Shown: positions 1 to 8,513 of the stretch, in pieces
Numbering within the stretch: the first letter of the stretch is position 1
How the letters are laid out: the number at the start of each line of letters is the position of its first letter
DNA from: DASZFV01 sp035549075
GTDB taxonomy: Bacteria > Myxococcota_A > Polyangia > Fen-1088
Assembly (NCBI GenBank): GCA_035549075.1
Contig: DASZRT010000143.1
Coordinates: forward strand, 62,001-126,000
Reading direction: 5' to 3'
Length of the DNA stretch: 64,000 nt
Made by a program: the position numbers and the translations under genes
The notes under the pieces: generated by a model
The model's database searches: none
The model's input: only the letters and a program-made list of their open reading frames with translations
What the model was told of the DNA's origin: nothing

Positions 1-967
1 AGAGCGCGATGCCGCCGATGAGGGCGAGCGTCGCGCTCCAGCGTGGCAACACGGTCGACGTCAGGATGTGAGCGCCGTCGGCGCGCGCGCCGACGAAGAT
101 CCGCCCGAGCGGGACGACCCAACCGAGCCGCGCGTCGAAGCCCAACGCCGTCGCGCGGCCGCCGCCGTCGACGACGTGCAGGGTCGGCGCGAGATCGACC
201 TCGAGCCACGTCGAGCCGGCGCGCTCGCGGCCGCGGCCGATGACCTCGAGCGCGACGTCTTCGACGTGGGCCCCGCCGAGCGCGATCGTGGGCCCGGCCT
301 CGACGCCCGCACCGACGGCGAGCCAGCGATCGGCCGAGAACGCGGCCGGCGCAAAGACGGCGCGGCCGCCGAGGCGAAGCGCGGCGGGCTGCGACGAGAC
401 GGCTTGGAATTGCGTGCCGGCCGTCAGCTCGATGGCGACCGTCGGCGCGATCAGCTCGCGCGTCACCTCGAGCGTCGGCGGCGGCTCGGACGGCGGCGCG
501 GGCGCGACGGGAGCAGCCGGCACGGACGGCGCGGGCGCGGGCTCGACGTGCGCGGGCGCCGCGCCCCACAGCAAGATCTTCACCGTTAGCGCGAGCGCCG
601 CGGCGTCGGGAGGCGCGACGGGCGAGGTCGCGGTGACGGGCCGCGCGACGAAGCGGCCGTCGTGCGCGAGGAAGCACAGCGCGTGCGCGCCCGCGTCGTC
701 GTCGCACAACCACACGAGCGCGAGGCCGTCGTGCGACGCGAGCTCTTGGCGGGCCGTCCCGACGTCCGACGCGTGCAGCAGCGCGTCCGGAAGCTCGACG
801 ATCGTGAGGCCGCGCGACGAGAACGCCACCGACAGCGCGGCGACGAGCGCGGCGTCGGGCGTGCCGACGACGAGACGGTCGGCGGCCGCCTGCACCGGCG
901 GCGCCGCCAGCGCCGCGACGAGCGCGATCACCGAAACGACGAGCCTTCGCGTCGAGAGCCGCCTCAC
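1..967 (-). CDS. Exported, probably outer-membrane protein (C-terminus beyond window)
   Basis: This leftward gene is cut by the window start; about 322 codons are visible. The GTG start at 967 gives a Sec signal peptide (positive VRRLSTRR, hydrophobic core, cleavage near VQA-AAD). The first ~140 mature residues form a compact domain. An Ala/Pro/Glu linker follows, then many alternating hydrophobic strands rich in Gly and aromatic or aliphatic residues, as in an outer-membrane barrel. I do not recognise a family. It lies 22 bases after a FecR-like gene that overlaps an ECF sigma gene, so it is probably the last gene of a sigma/FecR/output operon. The barrel reading is inference; the signal peptide and the operon position are seen directly. 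Confidence 0.6.
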   Translation of the reverse strand, partial: MRRLSTRRLVVSVIALVAALAAPPVQAAADRLVVGTPDAALVAALSVAFSSRGLTIVELPDALLHASDVGTARQELASHDGLALVWLCDDDAGAHALCFLAHDGRFVARPVTATSPVAPPDAAALALTVKILLWGAAPAHVEPAPAPSVPAAPVAPAPPSEPPPTLEVTRELIAPTVAIELTAGTQFQAVSSQPAALRLGGRAVFAPAAFSADRWLAVGAGVEAGPTIALGGAHVEDVALEVIGRGRERAGSTWLEVDLAPTLHVVDGGGRATALGFDARLGWVVPLGRIFVGARADGAHILTSTVLPRWSATLALIGGIAL

Positions 968-989
968 GTGGCGCCGGACGTTACAGCGA

Positions 990-2075
990 TCAGCGCGCGG
1001 CGGCGAGCAACGCGCGCGCGTCGTCGGCGTTCGGGCCACGCGGGAAGCGCTGCAGGTATGCCTCGGCCAACGCGCGCGCCGAGGGGGCGCGGCTGCGCTC
1101 GGCCTCGAGGCGGGCCGACGCGAAGAGCGCGCTCGCGGCCCACGCGTCGTCGCCCGCGGCGATCTGTCCGTAGATGCCGAGCGCCGTCGGCGGATCGCGC
1201 ACCTCGAGCTGCGCCGCCAGCTCGAACAGCACCTGGACCGAGCCGCGGTTGACGTTCTCGTGCGCCGGCGCCGCGGGCGCGGGCGCCTCGGCGGGCGCGG
1301 CCGGCGCCTCGGCGGGCGCGGCCTCGACGGGAGCGCGAGCGGCCTGCGGTGCGGCGATCACCGGCGACGCGAGCGCGACCCGACGCTCGTGCGCGCGATG
1401 AACCGGCGTCGCGACCGCCACGGGCACGACCGGCGCGGCGACGACGGGTGCCGCCGGCACCTCCGAGGCGAGCGGCTCGCGCGAGACGGGCTCGCCGGGG
1501 CGGAACGTCTCGCCCGCATGGACGAGCTCGGTCATGTTCGTGTCGGCGACCTCGACGAGGCCGTGCTCGACCGAGACGGTCGCGTGCGCGCCGAGGCGCC
1601 GCACGGTGAAGCGCGTGCCGATGACCGTCACGCGCGTCGCGCCCGCCTCGACGACGAACGGCGCGCGCGCCGTGCGCGGCGCGACCTCGCACGTGACGGC
1701 GCCGCGATCGAGCACGACGACCGTCGCGCCGTCTTTGCCGGCGCCGAAGCTCACGGCCGACTCGGGCGCGATCTCGAGCGACGCGCCCGGGATGGCCATG
1801 CGCGAGCCGCTCGTCGCCGTCGTGATCTGCGCGGGCGCTGTCGCGATCTGCGCGGGCGCGGTGCCGTCGCCGCGGCGAAGCTCGCGCACGCCCAGCACCG
1901 TCATCGCCGCGACGGCGCCCGCCATCGACAGCGCGACGACGCGCCGACGAATCGGATGCGCGGGCGCCACGACCTCGGGACCGCGCGCGTCGAGGGCCGC
2001 GAACACGTTGCGTTCGAGGCGCGCGATCGTCGTGTCGCTGATCGGAGGCACGGGCGACGGCGGCAGGCGCTTCAC
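990..2075 (-). CDS. FecR-like transmembrane regulator with C-terminal helical repeat region
   Basis: About 361 residues from a GTG start whose GTGA overlaps the stop of the ECF sigma gene, implying translational coupling. An N-terminal cytoplasmic segment of ~45 residues is followed by one membrane helix (about 46-63). Next comes a FecR-type domain (about 80-180) with the usual small-residue and valine strands and the VIGTRFTV-like motif. An Ala/Pro/Glu linker leads to a C-terminal ~85-residue helical region resembling a TPR unit, ending in a YLQRFP...DARALL pattern. FecR proteins are periplasmic-sensing partners of ECF sigma factors. No TonB receptor is adjacent, so the signal is unknown and iron should not be assumed. 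Family call is firm; ligand is not known. Confidence 0.8.
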   Translation of the reverse strand: MKRLPPSPVPPISDTTIARLERNVFAALDARGPEVVAPAHPIRRRVVALSMAGAVAAMTVLGVRELRRGDGTAPAQIATAPAQITTATSGSRMAIPGASLEIAPESAVSFGAGKDGATVVVLDRGAVTCEVAPRTARAPFVVEAGATRVTVIGTRFTVRRLGAHATVSVEHGLVEVADTNMTELVHAGETFRPGEPVSREPLASEVPAAPVVAAPVVPVAVATPVHRAHERRVALASPVIAAPQAARAPVEAAPAEAPAAPAEAPAPAAPAHENVNRGSVQVLFELAAQLEVRDPPTALGIYGQIAAGDDAWAASALFASARLEAERSRAPSARALAEAYLQRFPRGPNADDARALLAAAR

Positions 2076-2713
2076 GACGCACCCTCCTCGTCGGGGCCTT
2101 CGCCCGCATCTTCTTCGCGCGCCCCGCCCTCGATGAACGACTTCAACAGCGGATCCCGCTGGGCGCGCTTCTCGAGCTCGCGCCGCGCGCGCCACACGCG
2201 CGTCTTCGTCGCGACGAGCGACGCCTGCGTGAGGTCGGCGATGTCGCGCATCGAGCGCCCGTCGATCACGTGCAGCGTGAAGGCGATGCGCAGGCGCGGG
2301 TCCATGCGATCGAGGATCTGGTAGACGCGGCGCAAGCCGTGACGCGCTTCCAGCTGCTGGTCGGCGTCGGGCCCGCCCGCGCGCGTGTCGGGCACGAGCT
2401 CGAGCCGAACCATGGGCGGCGGGTTCGAGCGCAGGTGGCCATAAGCGACGTTGAGCGCGACGCCGCCGATCCACGTCGACAGCTGCGCGTCGCCGCGGAA
2501 GCTCGGCAGCCCGCGGAACACACGGATGAACGTCTCTTGAATGAGGTCCTCGACACCCACGTTCGGCCCCAGCACCCGGTACAGAAGACCGTGGACGCGC
2601 CGGACCTCGTCGCGGAACAGCTGCGTCTGAGCCGCGCGATCACCTTCGGCGCACCGCCGAAGGAGGTCTTTCTCCGCGTCTTGGCGCTCGCGGGGTTGCA
2701 CGGCCTGAATCAT
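2072..2713 (-). CDS. ECF RNA polymerase sigma factor (sigma-70 family)
   Basis: About 213 residues from ATG at 2713; the frame is open further upstream, but that part is low-complexity and unlike the family. Region 2 is seen as FRDEVRRVHGLLYRVLGP...DLIQETFIRVFRGL, followed by STWI..VALNVAYGHLR. Region 4 is seen as RMDPRLRIAFTLHVIDGRSMRDIADL...VATKTRVWRARREL, the helix-turn-helix that reads -35 elements. Length fits ECF sigma factors. It overlaps the FecR-like gene by four bases, the usual order for sigma factors controlled by a membrane partner. Its own promoter must lie in the 164-base gap shared with the divergent response regulator. The acidic C-terminal tail (EEDAGEGPDEEGAS) is unusual but not diagnostic. 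Confidence 0.88.
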   Translation of the reverse strand: MIQAVQPRERQDAEKDLLRRCAEGDRAAQTQLFRDEVRRVHGLLYRVLGPNVGVEDLIQETFIRVFRGLPSFRGDAQLSTWIGGVALNVAYGHLRSNPPPMVRLELVPDTRAGGPDADQQLEARHGLRRVYQILDRMDPRLRIAFTLHVIDGRSMRDIADLTQASLVATKTRVWRARRELEKRAQRDPLLKSFIEGGAREEDAGEGPDEEGAS

Positions 2714-2877
2714 CTCAGCGTTGGTGGGTGGGGGATGGGGAAAAGATGCAACGAACGTGCATCGCACCTCACGACGCGGCGCCCCTGTGCGCCCTTTTCG
2801 CACTCGCACCTGCCCTTCCCGACCCTCGGTTCGTCCTTAGACTTTCGCCGCATCCTTTTCGAGCTGCGGGGGCACTG

Positions 2878-3336
2878 ATGTTCATGAAGTTGGTGTTGGT
2901 CGACGACGACGTCCTGGTTTGCAGCGCCCTCGCGCGCCCGCTGGTCCGCCTCGGGCACGCCTCGCGCACGGCGACGACGGTCGAGAGCGCCCTCGCCCTC
3001 GTCGAGGCCGAGGATCCGACGGCCGTCGTGACCGACCTCGACCTCGGCCCCGGCGGCAACGGCGTCGAGCTGATCTCGGCGCTGCGCCGCCGCGGCGATC
3101 GCCGACGCGCGATCCTCATGACCGGCAGCGACCTCGGCTACGCGCGCGAGCGCCTCGACGCCGCCGGCCTCGAGGACATCACGATCCTCGCGAAGCCGTT
3201 CGAGCTCGCTCAGCTGCTCGAAGCGCTCGGCGAGCCCAGCACACGTCCCATCTCGGGCCTACCTCGTGCCGAGGTGCCGATGTCGTCGTTCGTGGGCAAC
3301 GTCGTGCGCGCGTTCGGCGGCGGCCGCGCCGTGTGA
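2878..3336 (+). CDS. Single-domain response regulator receiver protein
   Basis: 152 residues from ATG 2878 (a second ATG at 2884 is also possible). A CheY-like receiver domain fills residues 3-118. It has the acidic pair DDD after KLVLV, the phospho-acceptor Asp in VVTDLDLGPGGNG, the Thr/Ser switch position in AILMTGSD, and the conserved Lys in ILAKPFE. The last ~35 residues form no output domain, so the protein probably acts by protein contact. No histidine kinase is adjacent. It is divergent from the sigma/FecR operon, and a long GC-rich palindrome begins one base after its stop. Confidence 0.85.
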   Translation: MFMKLVLVDDDVLVCSALARPLVRLGHASRTATTVESALALVEAEDPTAVVTDLDLGPGGNGVELISALRRRGDRRRAILMTGSDLGYARERLDAAGLEDITILAKPFELAQLLEALGEPSTRPISGLPRAEVPMSSFVGNVVRAFGGGRAV

Positions 3337-3370
3337 TCGCGCGCGCGGACCTTAAGGGTCGCGCGCGCGA
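3337..3370. repeat. 34-base imperfect palindrome directly after the response-regulator stop
   Basis: Two 15-base arms (3337-3351 and 3356-3370), starting TCGCGCGCGCG on one side and mirrored on the other, flank a TTAA centre. The outer 11 pairs are perfect and the inner part needs a one-base bulge. It could fold as a terminator-type hairpin for the response regulator, but no T-tract follows, so intrinsic termination is doubtful. Confidence 0.5.
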
Positions 3371-3411
3371 CGAATCGTGCGCAGCTGTCCATTTTCTGCG
3401 CAGCGCTGCCG

Positions 3412-6300
3412 ATGGATCGCGGCGTGCAATCGCTGTTTTCGCTCGGCACGTCGCTTGCGAAGGTGCGCGGCGTGGGACTCGCTCCTGCCCCCCGCAACGC
3501 CAGCTTCGGTCTGATTTTTCTTTTCGGTCTCGTCGCGCCCGCCGTCGGGTGCGGTGACGCCGCGTCGAGCCCTTCGTCGACCATCGGCACGACGCGCGCG
3601 GCCGCCGTCCTCGATGATCCCGGCTCGATGATGGCCGGCGATTCGCTGCGCACGGGCTGGTACCCCGACGAGCCGATGCTCGATCCGACGACCGTCGGCA
3701 GCCCCTACTTCGGGCAGATCTTCGACACGCTCATCGACGGTCAGGTCTACGCGCAGCCGCTCGTCGCCAACGGTGTCCTCTTCGTCGCGACCGAGTCGAA
3801 CTGGATCTACGCGCTCGACCCCGCGACGGGCTCGCTCGAGTGGAGCCGCCGCCTCGCGACGCCGTGGAACGCCGCCGACCTCAACTGCGGTGACCTCACG
3901 CCCACGATCGGCGTGACGGGCACGCCCGCGATCGACGAGTCGACGGGCACGGCGTACATGGTCTCGAAGACGTACGCGTCGGGCACGAGCGGCCCCGGCG
4001 CGTGGTACGCGCACGCGATCGATCTCGCGACCGGCGCCGAGCGGCCTGGCTTCCCCGTCGAGATCGCGGGCAAGGCCAGCAACCAACCCGACGAGGTCTT
4101 CGACCCGACCTACCAGATGCAGCGCCCGGGGCTCTTGCTCATGGACGGCGTCGTCTATGCGGGCTTCGGCGCGCACTGCGACGAGGGCACGTACTACGGC
4201 TGGATCGTCGGCATCTCGACGAACGGCGCCATCACGACGATGTGGAGCACCGAGGCCGGTCCGGCGCACACGAAGGGCGGCGGCATCTGGCAGGCGGGCG
4301 GCGGCCTCGTCTCCGACGGCGACGGACAGATGCTGTTCGCGACGGGCAACGATTGGGTGGCGGCCTCGACGCCGATCGCGGGGCACACGCCGCCGGGCAA
4401 CCTCGGCGAGTCGGTCGTGCGCCTCAGCGTCGCCGACGACGGCTCGCTCTCCGCGACGGACTTCTTCTCGCCCGGCGAGAGCACGGCGCTCAACCAAGGC
4501 GACGTCGACCTGGGCTCGGGTGCGCCCATGGGGTTGCCGTCGACGTTCGGCACGAAGACGCACCCGAACCTGCTCGTCGAGATCGGCAAGTCGGGCTTCA
4601 TCTATCTGATGGACCGCGACGACCTCGGCGGCTTCAAGTCGGCGGCCGACGGCAGCGATCGCGTGCTGCAGCGCCTCGGGCCGTACGGCGGCGTGTGGGG
4701 CAAGCCCAGCGTGTGGCCGGGAGACGGCGGCTACCTCTACGATCCGGTCGTCAACGGGTGCAACGACTCGACCAACATGGGTGGCTGCCTGCGCGCGTTC
4801 AAGATCGCGGCGACGGCCGACGGCACGCCGACACTCGCGAGCGTCGCGGCCTCGAAGGACGGCTTCGGCTACGGCTCGAGCGCCGTCGTCGTGACGTCGG
4901 ACGGCACGAAGGCAGGGTCCGCGCTCTTGTGGTCGACGTGGCTCAACACCTGGGACGGCATGGGCGCGCAGCTGCGGGCCTACGACGCCGTCCCGAGCAA
5001 CGGCTCGCTCAACCTGCGCTTCGTCACCGGCATCGGTCAGGCCTCGAAGTTCACGACGCCCGTCGTCTCGAACGGCCGCGTCTACGTCGGCGCGCGCGAC
5101 GGCCACATCCTCGGCTTCGGCGTGAGCGGCGCGCCTCCGGTGCGCGCCGAAGGCGTCGCGTTCGCGCCGACGCTCTTGGGCGCGACCTCGACGTCCTCGG
5201 TGAAGCTCACCGCCTCGACGGCGGTCAACATCATGGCCCTCGGGCTGTCGGGCGACTTCTCGCTCGATCCTTCGGCGCCGGCGACGCCGCTGTCGCTCGC
5301 GGCGGGCGACACGGTGACGCTGCCGATCGACTTCCATCCCAGCGTCGAGGGACCGCTCGGCGGCGCGTTGCAGACGACGACCGACAAGGGCACGTTCTCG
5401 ATCCCGCTGTCGGGCGTCGGCCTGTCGGCGACGCCGAAGCTGGCGCCGTCGCCCGCGCTCGTGACCTTCGCGTCGCAGATCATCGGCACGACGACCTCGT
5501 CGAGCGTGACGTTCACCAACGTGAGCACGTCGGCCGTCGTCATCTCGAACGTCATGGCGCCCGCGGCGCCCTTCACGGCGACCGGTCTGCCCGCCGCGGG
5601 CACCTCCGTCGCCGCCGGCGGCTCGTTCACGGTCGCGATCTCGTTCGCGCCGACGACGGCGGGCAGCTCGGCGGGCTTCCTCAGCGTCGACGCGAGCGGC
5701 GCCGTCGCCGCCGTCGCCATCGAGGGCGCGGGCATGATCGGCGGCCGCCTGCATCTCGTCCCCGCGGTGCTCGACTTCGGCGCCGTCACCGTCGGCGAAT
5801 CGGCGAAGTCGTCGTTCACGCTCTACAACGACGGAGACGCGCCCATTACGATCCAGAAGTCGAAGCCGCCCACGAGCACGGCGTTCGAGATCGATTCGCC
5901 GGTCGCCGAGGGCACCGTCATCGCGCCGGGCGCATCGATCAACCAGCCCGTCATCGCGGCGCCCGTCGATCGCGCCGCGAGCGAAGACGTCTGGACGCTC
6001 AACGCGGACGACGGGCAAGGCGTTCGTTTGTTCACGATGCGGGTCACCGGTCAGGCGATGCCGTCACCGACACCGGTCACGGGCGCGGCCGCCACCCCGT
6101 CGACCGTGGATGATTCGTCTTCGACGACGATCGCGCCCGCCGAGGTCGGACCGCTGCGCACGGGCTGTTCGGTCGGCGGCGCGTCGTCGGGATCGCCCGT
6201 GAGCTTCGGTTTGCTCGGGCTCGCGATGGGCGCGATGGCGCTCAGGCGAGGCCGAAAAGCGCGAACAGCGTCGGGTCGAGGAACGCCGCGACGTCGGTGA
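3412..6300 (+). CDS. PQQ-like beta-propeller surface protein with choice-of-anchor D-type domains and MYXO-CTERM-like tail
   Basis: 962 residues as drawn from ATG 3412. A GTG at 3472, preceded by GAAGG, would give a tidier 27-residue signal ending at PAVGC, so the start is uncertain. The N-terminus looks like a lipoprotein signal (Cys 47). Residues ~60-560 are propeller-like, with recurring YALDPATGSLEW and VGARDGHILGF strands typical of PQQ/quinoprotein-type blades. Residues ~580-890 hold about three immunoglobulin-like repeats of the ASPM-SPD2-Hydin/choice-of-anchor D kind (for example LVTFASQIIGTTTSSSVTFTN, FGAVTVGESAKSSFTLYN; first one abbreviated to its key strand). The C-terminus has a Cys (CSVGG), a hydrophobic helix and an Arg-rich tail, as in MYXO-CTERM sorting signals. 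The last 59 bases overlap the convergent sigma gene. Enzymatic activity is not evident; an adhesin or surface role is inferred. Confidence 0.8.
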   Translation: MDRGVQSLFSLGTSLAKVRGVGLAPAPRNASFGLIFLFGLVAPAVGCGDAASSPSSTIGTTRAAAVLDDPGSMMAGDSLRTGWYPDEPMLDPTTVGSPYFGQIFDTLIDGQVYAQPLVANGVLFVATESNWIYALDPATGSLEWSRRLATPWNAADLNCGDLTPTIGVTGTPAIDESTGTAYMVSKTYASGTSGPGAWYAHAIDLATGAERPGFPVEIAGKASNQPDEVFDPTYQMQRPGLLLMDGVVYAGFGAHCDEGTYYGWIVGISTNGAITTMWSTEAGPAHTKGGGIWQAGGGLVSDGDGQMLFATGNDWVAASTPIAGHTPPGNLGESVVRLSVADDGSLSATDFFSPGESTALNQGDVDLGSGAPMGLPSTFGTKTHPNLLVEIGKSGFIYLMDRDDLGGFKSAADGSDRVLQRLGPYGGVWGKPSVWPGDGGYLYDPVVNGCNDSTNMGGCLRAFKIAATADGTPTLASVAASKDGFGYGSSAVVVTSDGTKAGSALLWSTWLNTWDGMGAQLRAYDAVPSNGSLNLRFVTGIGQASKFTTPVVSNGRVYVGARDGHILGFGVSGAPPVRAEGVAFAPTLLGATSTSSVKLTASTAVNIMALGLSGDFSLDPSAPATPLSLAAGDTVTLPIDFHPSVEGPLGGALQTTTDKGTFSIPLSGVGLSATPKLAPSPALVTFASQIIGTTTSSSVTFTNVSTSAVVISNVMAPAAPFTATGLPAAGTSVAAGGSFTVAISFAPTTAGSSAGFLSVDASGAVAAVAIEGAGMIGGRLHLVPAVLDFGAVTVGESAKSSFTLYNDGDAPITIQKSKPPTSTAFEIDSPVAEGTVIAPGASINQPVIAAPVDRAASEDVWTLNADDGQGVRLFTMRVTGQAMPSPTPVTGAAATPSTVDDSSSTTIAPAEVGPLRTGCSVGGASSGSPVSFGLLGLAMGAMALRRGRKARTASGRGTPRRR

Positions 6301-7210
6301 TGCGCGCGTCGTCGATCGCGACGACGTGCAGGCTCGCCGGGCGCCATCCATCGGTCCCATTTGCTTCGCGCGCGCGCTCGTAGACGGCGACGGCGGGCGC
6401 GCCGTTCGCTTCGATGATCGTGCCGCGAAAGCGCCCGCGCGCCTCGGGCGGCAGCACCATGCCGAGCAGCGACGCGCCGATCTCGCGCGCGCCGCGCAGC
6501 CACGTCGGGATCGGCGGCATCGCGAGCGTCGCATCCTCGTGCAAGAGCGCGACGAGCGCCCCGACGTCGGCGCGCTCCCACGCGTCGACGTACTTCGCGA
6601 GCAAGGCGCGCGTCTCGGCGTCGGCGGGCGGCCGCGGCCGCGCGCGCGAACCGTCGGCGAGCGCCTCGCGCGCGCGCTGCAGCCCGCTGTTGACGGCGGC
6701 GACGCTCGTGCCCATGAGCTCGGCGCATTCGCTCGCGGCGTAGCCGAGCACGTCACACAGCAACAGCATCGCGCGCGGGCGCGGCGGCAGCTTTTGTAGC
6801 GCGACGAGGAACGCGAGCGCGACGCTCTCCTTGGCCGTGTAGCGCGCCTCGGGCGACGCGGGCGCGTCGGCCCAGAACGGCGCGGGGCACGGCTCGCGCC
6901 AGATCGGTTCGGCGCGCGGCGCCTCCATCGGCCCGTTCGCGGGCGCGAGATCCATCGGCATCAACCGCGGCGCGCGCCCCTTTTGTTCGAGGGCGTCGAG
7001 GCACGCGTTGGTGGCGACGCGGTAGAGCCACGTGCGGAGGCTCGCGCGCTGCTCGAACCCGCCGAGGCCGCGCCACGCGCGCAGGAGGCTCTCCTGCACG
7101 AGATCCTCGGCGTCGTGCAGCGATCCCGCCATGCGGTAGCAGTGCGCCGCGAGCTCACGACGGTAGGGCGCGACGAGGCGTTTGAAAGCGTCTTCGTCGA
7201 CCACGTCCAC
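6242..7210 (-). CDS. ECF sigma factor of TIGR02960/SigX5-like type with C-terminal SnoaL-like domain
   Basis: 322 residues from GTG 7210, close to the usual ~324 of this family. Region 2 shows RRELAAHCYRMAGSLHDAEDLVQESLLRAWRGL (key residues HCYRM and DAED), then SLRTWLYRVATNACLDALE. The linker carries MPMDLAPANGP and EPIW, hallmarks of the TIGR02960 group. Region 4 shows LPPRPRAMLLLCDVLGYAASECAELMGTSVAAVNS. The last ~120 residues are a SnoaL/NTF2-like fold (YVDAWERADVGALVALLHEDATLAMPP), which in related ECF groups modulates activity in place of an anti-sigma factor. It is divergent from an ABM-like gene across ~89 bases, a plausible target. The 3' end overlaps the convergent propeller gene by 59 bases. 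Confidence 0.88.
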   Translation of the reverse strand: MDVVDEDAFKRLVAPYRRELAAHCYRMAGSLHDAEDLVQESLLRAWRGLGGFEQRASLRTWLYRVATNACLDALEQKGRAPRLMPMDLAPANGPMEAPRAEPIWREPCPAPFWADAPASPEARYTAKESVALAFLVALQKLPPRPRAMLLLCDVLGYAASECAELMGTSVAAVNSGLQRAREALADGSRARPRPPADAETRALLAKYVDAWERADVGALVALLHEDATLAMPPIPTWLRGAREIGASLLGMVLPPEARGRFRGTIIEANGAPAVAVYERAREANGTDGWRPASLHVVAIDDARITDVAAFLDPTLFALFGLA

Positions 7211-7299
7211 GGGGCGACAGGATACGCGAAAAAAGATCGATGAGTTTCGCCCGCGGCCGCCGTCTGCCCTTTCGAATCGCAAACGACAAAGGAGACACC

Positions 7300-7989
7300 A
7301 TGGACGGCAACACCGATCTCGCCACCCCCTATCTGCTCACCGTGCGCGGCACCCTCGTGCCGAAGTCGATCGACGAGGCGCGCACGCTCCACAACGCGAC
7401 GGCCGGCTCGGCGGAGGGCATGGCCGCGGCGCGCGCTCTCAGCGACGTGAGCCACACCGTCTACGTGCCGGCGCGCGGCGCCGAGATGCTGTCGGGCGCG
7501 AAGCCGGGCGAGCTGCTCTTCCTCGATCACTGGCTCGATCCCGCGGGCCTGCAGCAGTTCTTCGCGCACAAGGACGTGCAGGCGCAGGCCGGCAAGCTGT
7601 TCTCATCGCGCGACGGCTCGTTGTGGATGAGCGCGCGCGGGTCGTTTGGCTTTCACGCCTACCCGACGGCGGGCAAGCCGCCGCGCTTCGTGGGCCTGCT
7701 GCGCGCGCCCGTGACCTCGCCCGAAAAGGCGATCGCGGCGTTCGCGGGCCTCGTGTCGAAGAATCTGCGCACGGCGCGCACGCGCGGCCAGCTCTCGCAC
7801 GAGTTGTTCGTGCGCATGGGCGCCCCCGGCGAGCCCGTCGAGATCCTCGGCGTCGACACGTGGGCCACGATCGAAGGCCTCTCGACCCACTACGCGGATC
7901 CCGCGGCGATGTCGGGCCTCGACGGCGCCTTCGCGGGCGCGCCCACGGCGTCGGTGTGGGAGCAGGCGACCGGCTTCAACGAGTGGTAA
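7300..7989 (+). CDS. Dimeric alpha/beta-barrel (ABM-like) protein, probably duplicated domain
   Basis: 229 residues from ATG 7300, set by a strong AAAGGAGA ribosome site just upstream. The protein is soluble with no signal peptide. The N-terminal half (YLLTVRGTLVPKSIDEARTLHN ... LLFLDHWLDPAGLQQFFAHKDVQAQAGKLF) has the strand-helix pattern and the FLDHW..PAGLQQFF signature of antibiotic-biosynthesis-monooxygenase-type ferredoxin folds. The second half (RFVGLLRAPVTSPEKAIAAF ... ELFVRMGAPGEPVEILGVDTWA) repeats the pattern, so two fused domains are likely. Such proteins act as small oxygenases, dismutases or ligand binders; the substrate cannot be read from sequence. It is divergent from the TIGR02960-like sigma factor, which may control it. 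Confidence 0.6.
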   Translation: MDGNTDLATPYLLTVRGTLVPKSIDEARTLHNATAGSAEGMAAARALSDVSHTVYVPARGAEMLSGAKPGELLFLDHWLDPAGLQQFFAHKDVQAQAGKLFSSRDGSLWMSARGSFGFHAYPTAGKPPRFVGLLRAPVTSPEKAIAAFAGLVSKNLRTARTRGQLSHELFVRMGAPGEPVEILGVDTWATIEGLSTHYADPAAMSGLDGAFAGAPTASVWEQATGFNEW

Positions 7990-8084
7990 GCGAGACGGCG
8001 GCCTCGGCCCGGGCGACAATGAATGCCCGGGCCGGCCTCGCCGTCGGAGGCTCGGTTTTGTTCAACGAACGAAGGAGAGCCCCC

Positions 8085-8513
8085 ATGTCGAAGATGATCT
8101 TGAAGATGTCGGTCCTCGGTGCCCTGCTGCTCGGCTCGCTCGGCGTCGCGCACGCCGAGGGCGAGCAGCTCGAGCGGCGCGGCGAGCGCAACGAGATCCG
8201 CGGCGAGCGCAAAGAGATTCGCGGCGAGCGCCAGGAAGAGCGAGGCGAGCGCAAGGAGGCGAAGGGCGCGCGGCAAGAGCAGAAGGGCGAGCGCCAAGAG
8301 GCGCGCGCCGCGGCGCTCGAAGCCTCGGGGCACCCGGCGGCAGCGGCGCGGGCCGAGGCCAAGGGCGAAGCGAACGTCGCGCGTGGCGAGCGCAAAGAAA
8401 TCAACGGCCAGCGCCAGGTCAACGCGGGCGCGCGCAAGGAGGCGCGCGGCGAACGGCAAGAGCGGCGCGGCGAGCGCCAAGATCGCCGCGGCGAGATGCT
8501 GCAAGGCAAGTAA
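8085..8513 (+). CDS. Secreted charged heptad-repeat protein (RGERxEx repeats)
   Basis: 142 residues from ATG 8085 with GAAGGAG upstream. The signal peptide ends at VAHA-EGEQ. The mature protein is almost entirely a seven-residue motif of the form RGERKEI/RGERQEE/KGARQEQ. The repeat is interrupted in the middle by an Ala-rich helix (ARAAALEASGHPAAAARAEA) and then resumes. It has no Cys, Trp, Tyr or Phe in the mature part. Regular alternation of Arg/Lys and Glu suggests a long charged helix or an extended polyampholyte in the periplasm. I know no function for it. It sits alone between the ABM-like gene and a tethered lipoprotein. Confidence 0.7.
   Translation: MSKMILKMSVLGALLLGSLGVAHAEGEQLERRGERNEIRGERKEIRGERQEERGERKEAKGARQEQKGERQEARAAALEASGHPAAAARAEAKGEANVARGERKEINGQRQVNAGARKEARGERQERRGERQDRRGEMLQGK

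Noticed and set aside
240..2324. Open frame of about 690 codons opposite the exported, FecR-like and sigma genes
   Set aside because: The minus-strand genes have clear sigma and FecR motifs and coupled starts; this frame is a compositional shadow.
3352..6018. Open frame of about 890 codons antisense to the propeller protein
   Set aside because: It has only Arg/Asp/Ala composition without domains; the sense strand encodes a recognisable surface protein.
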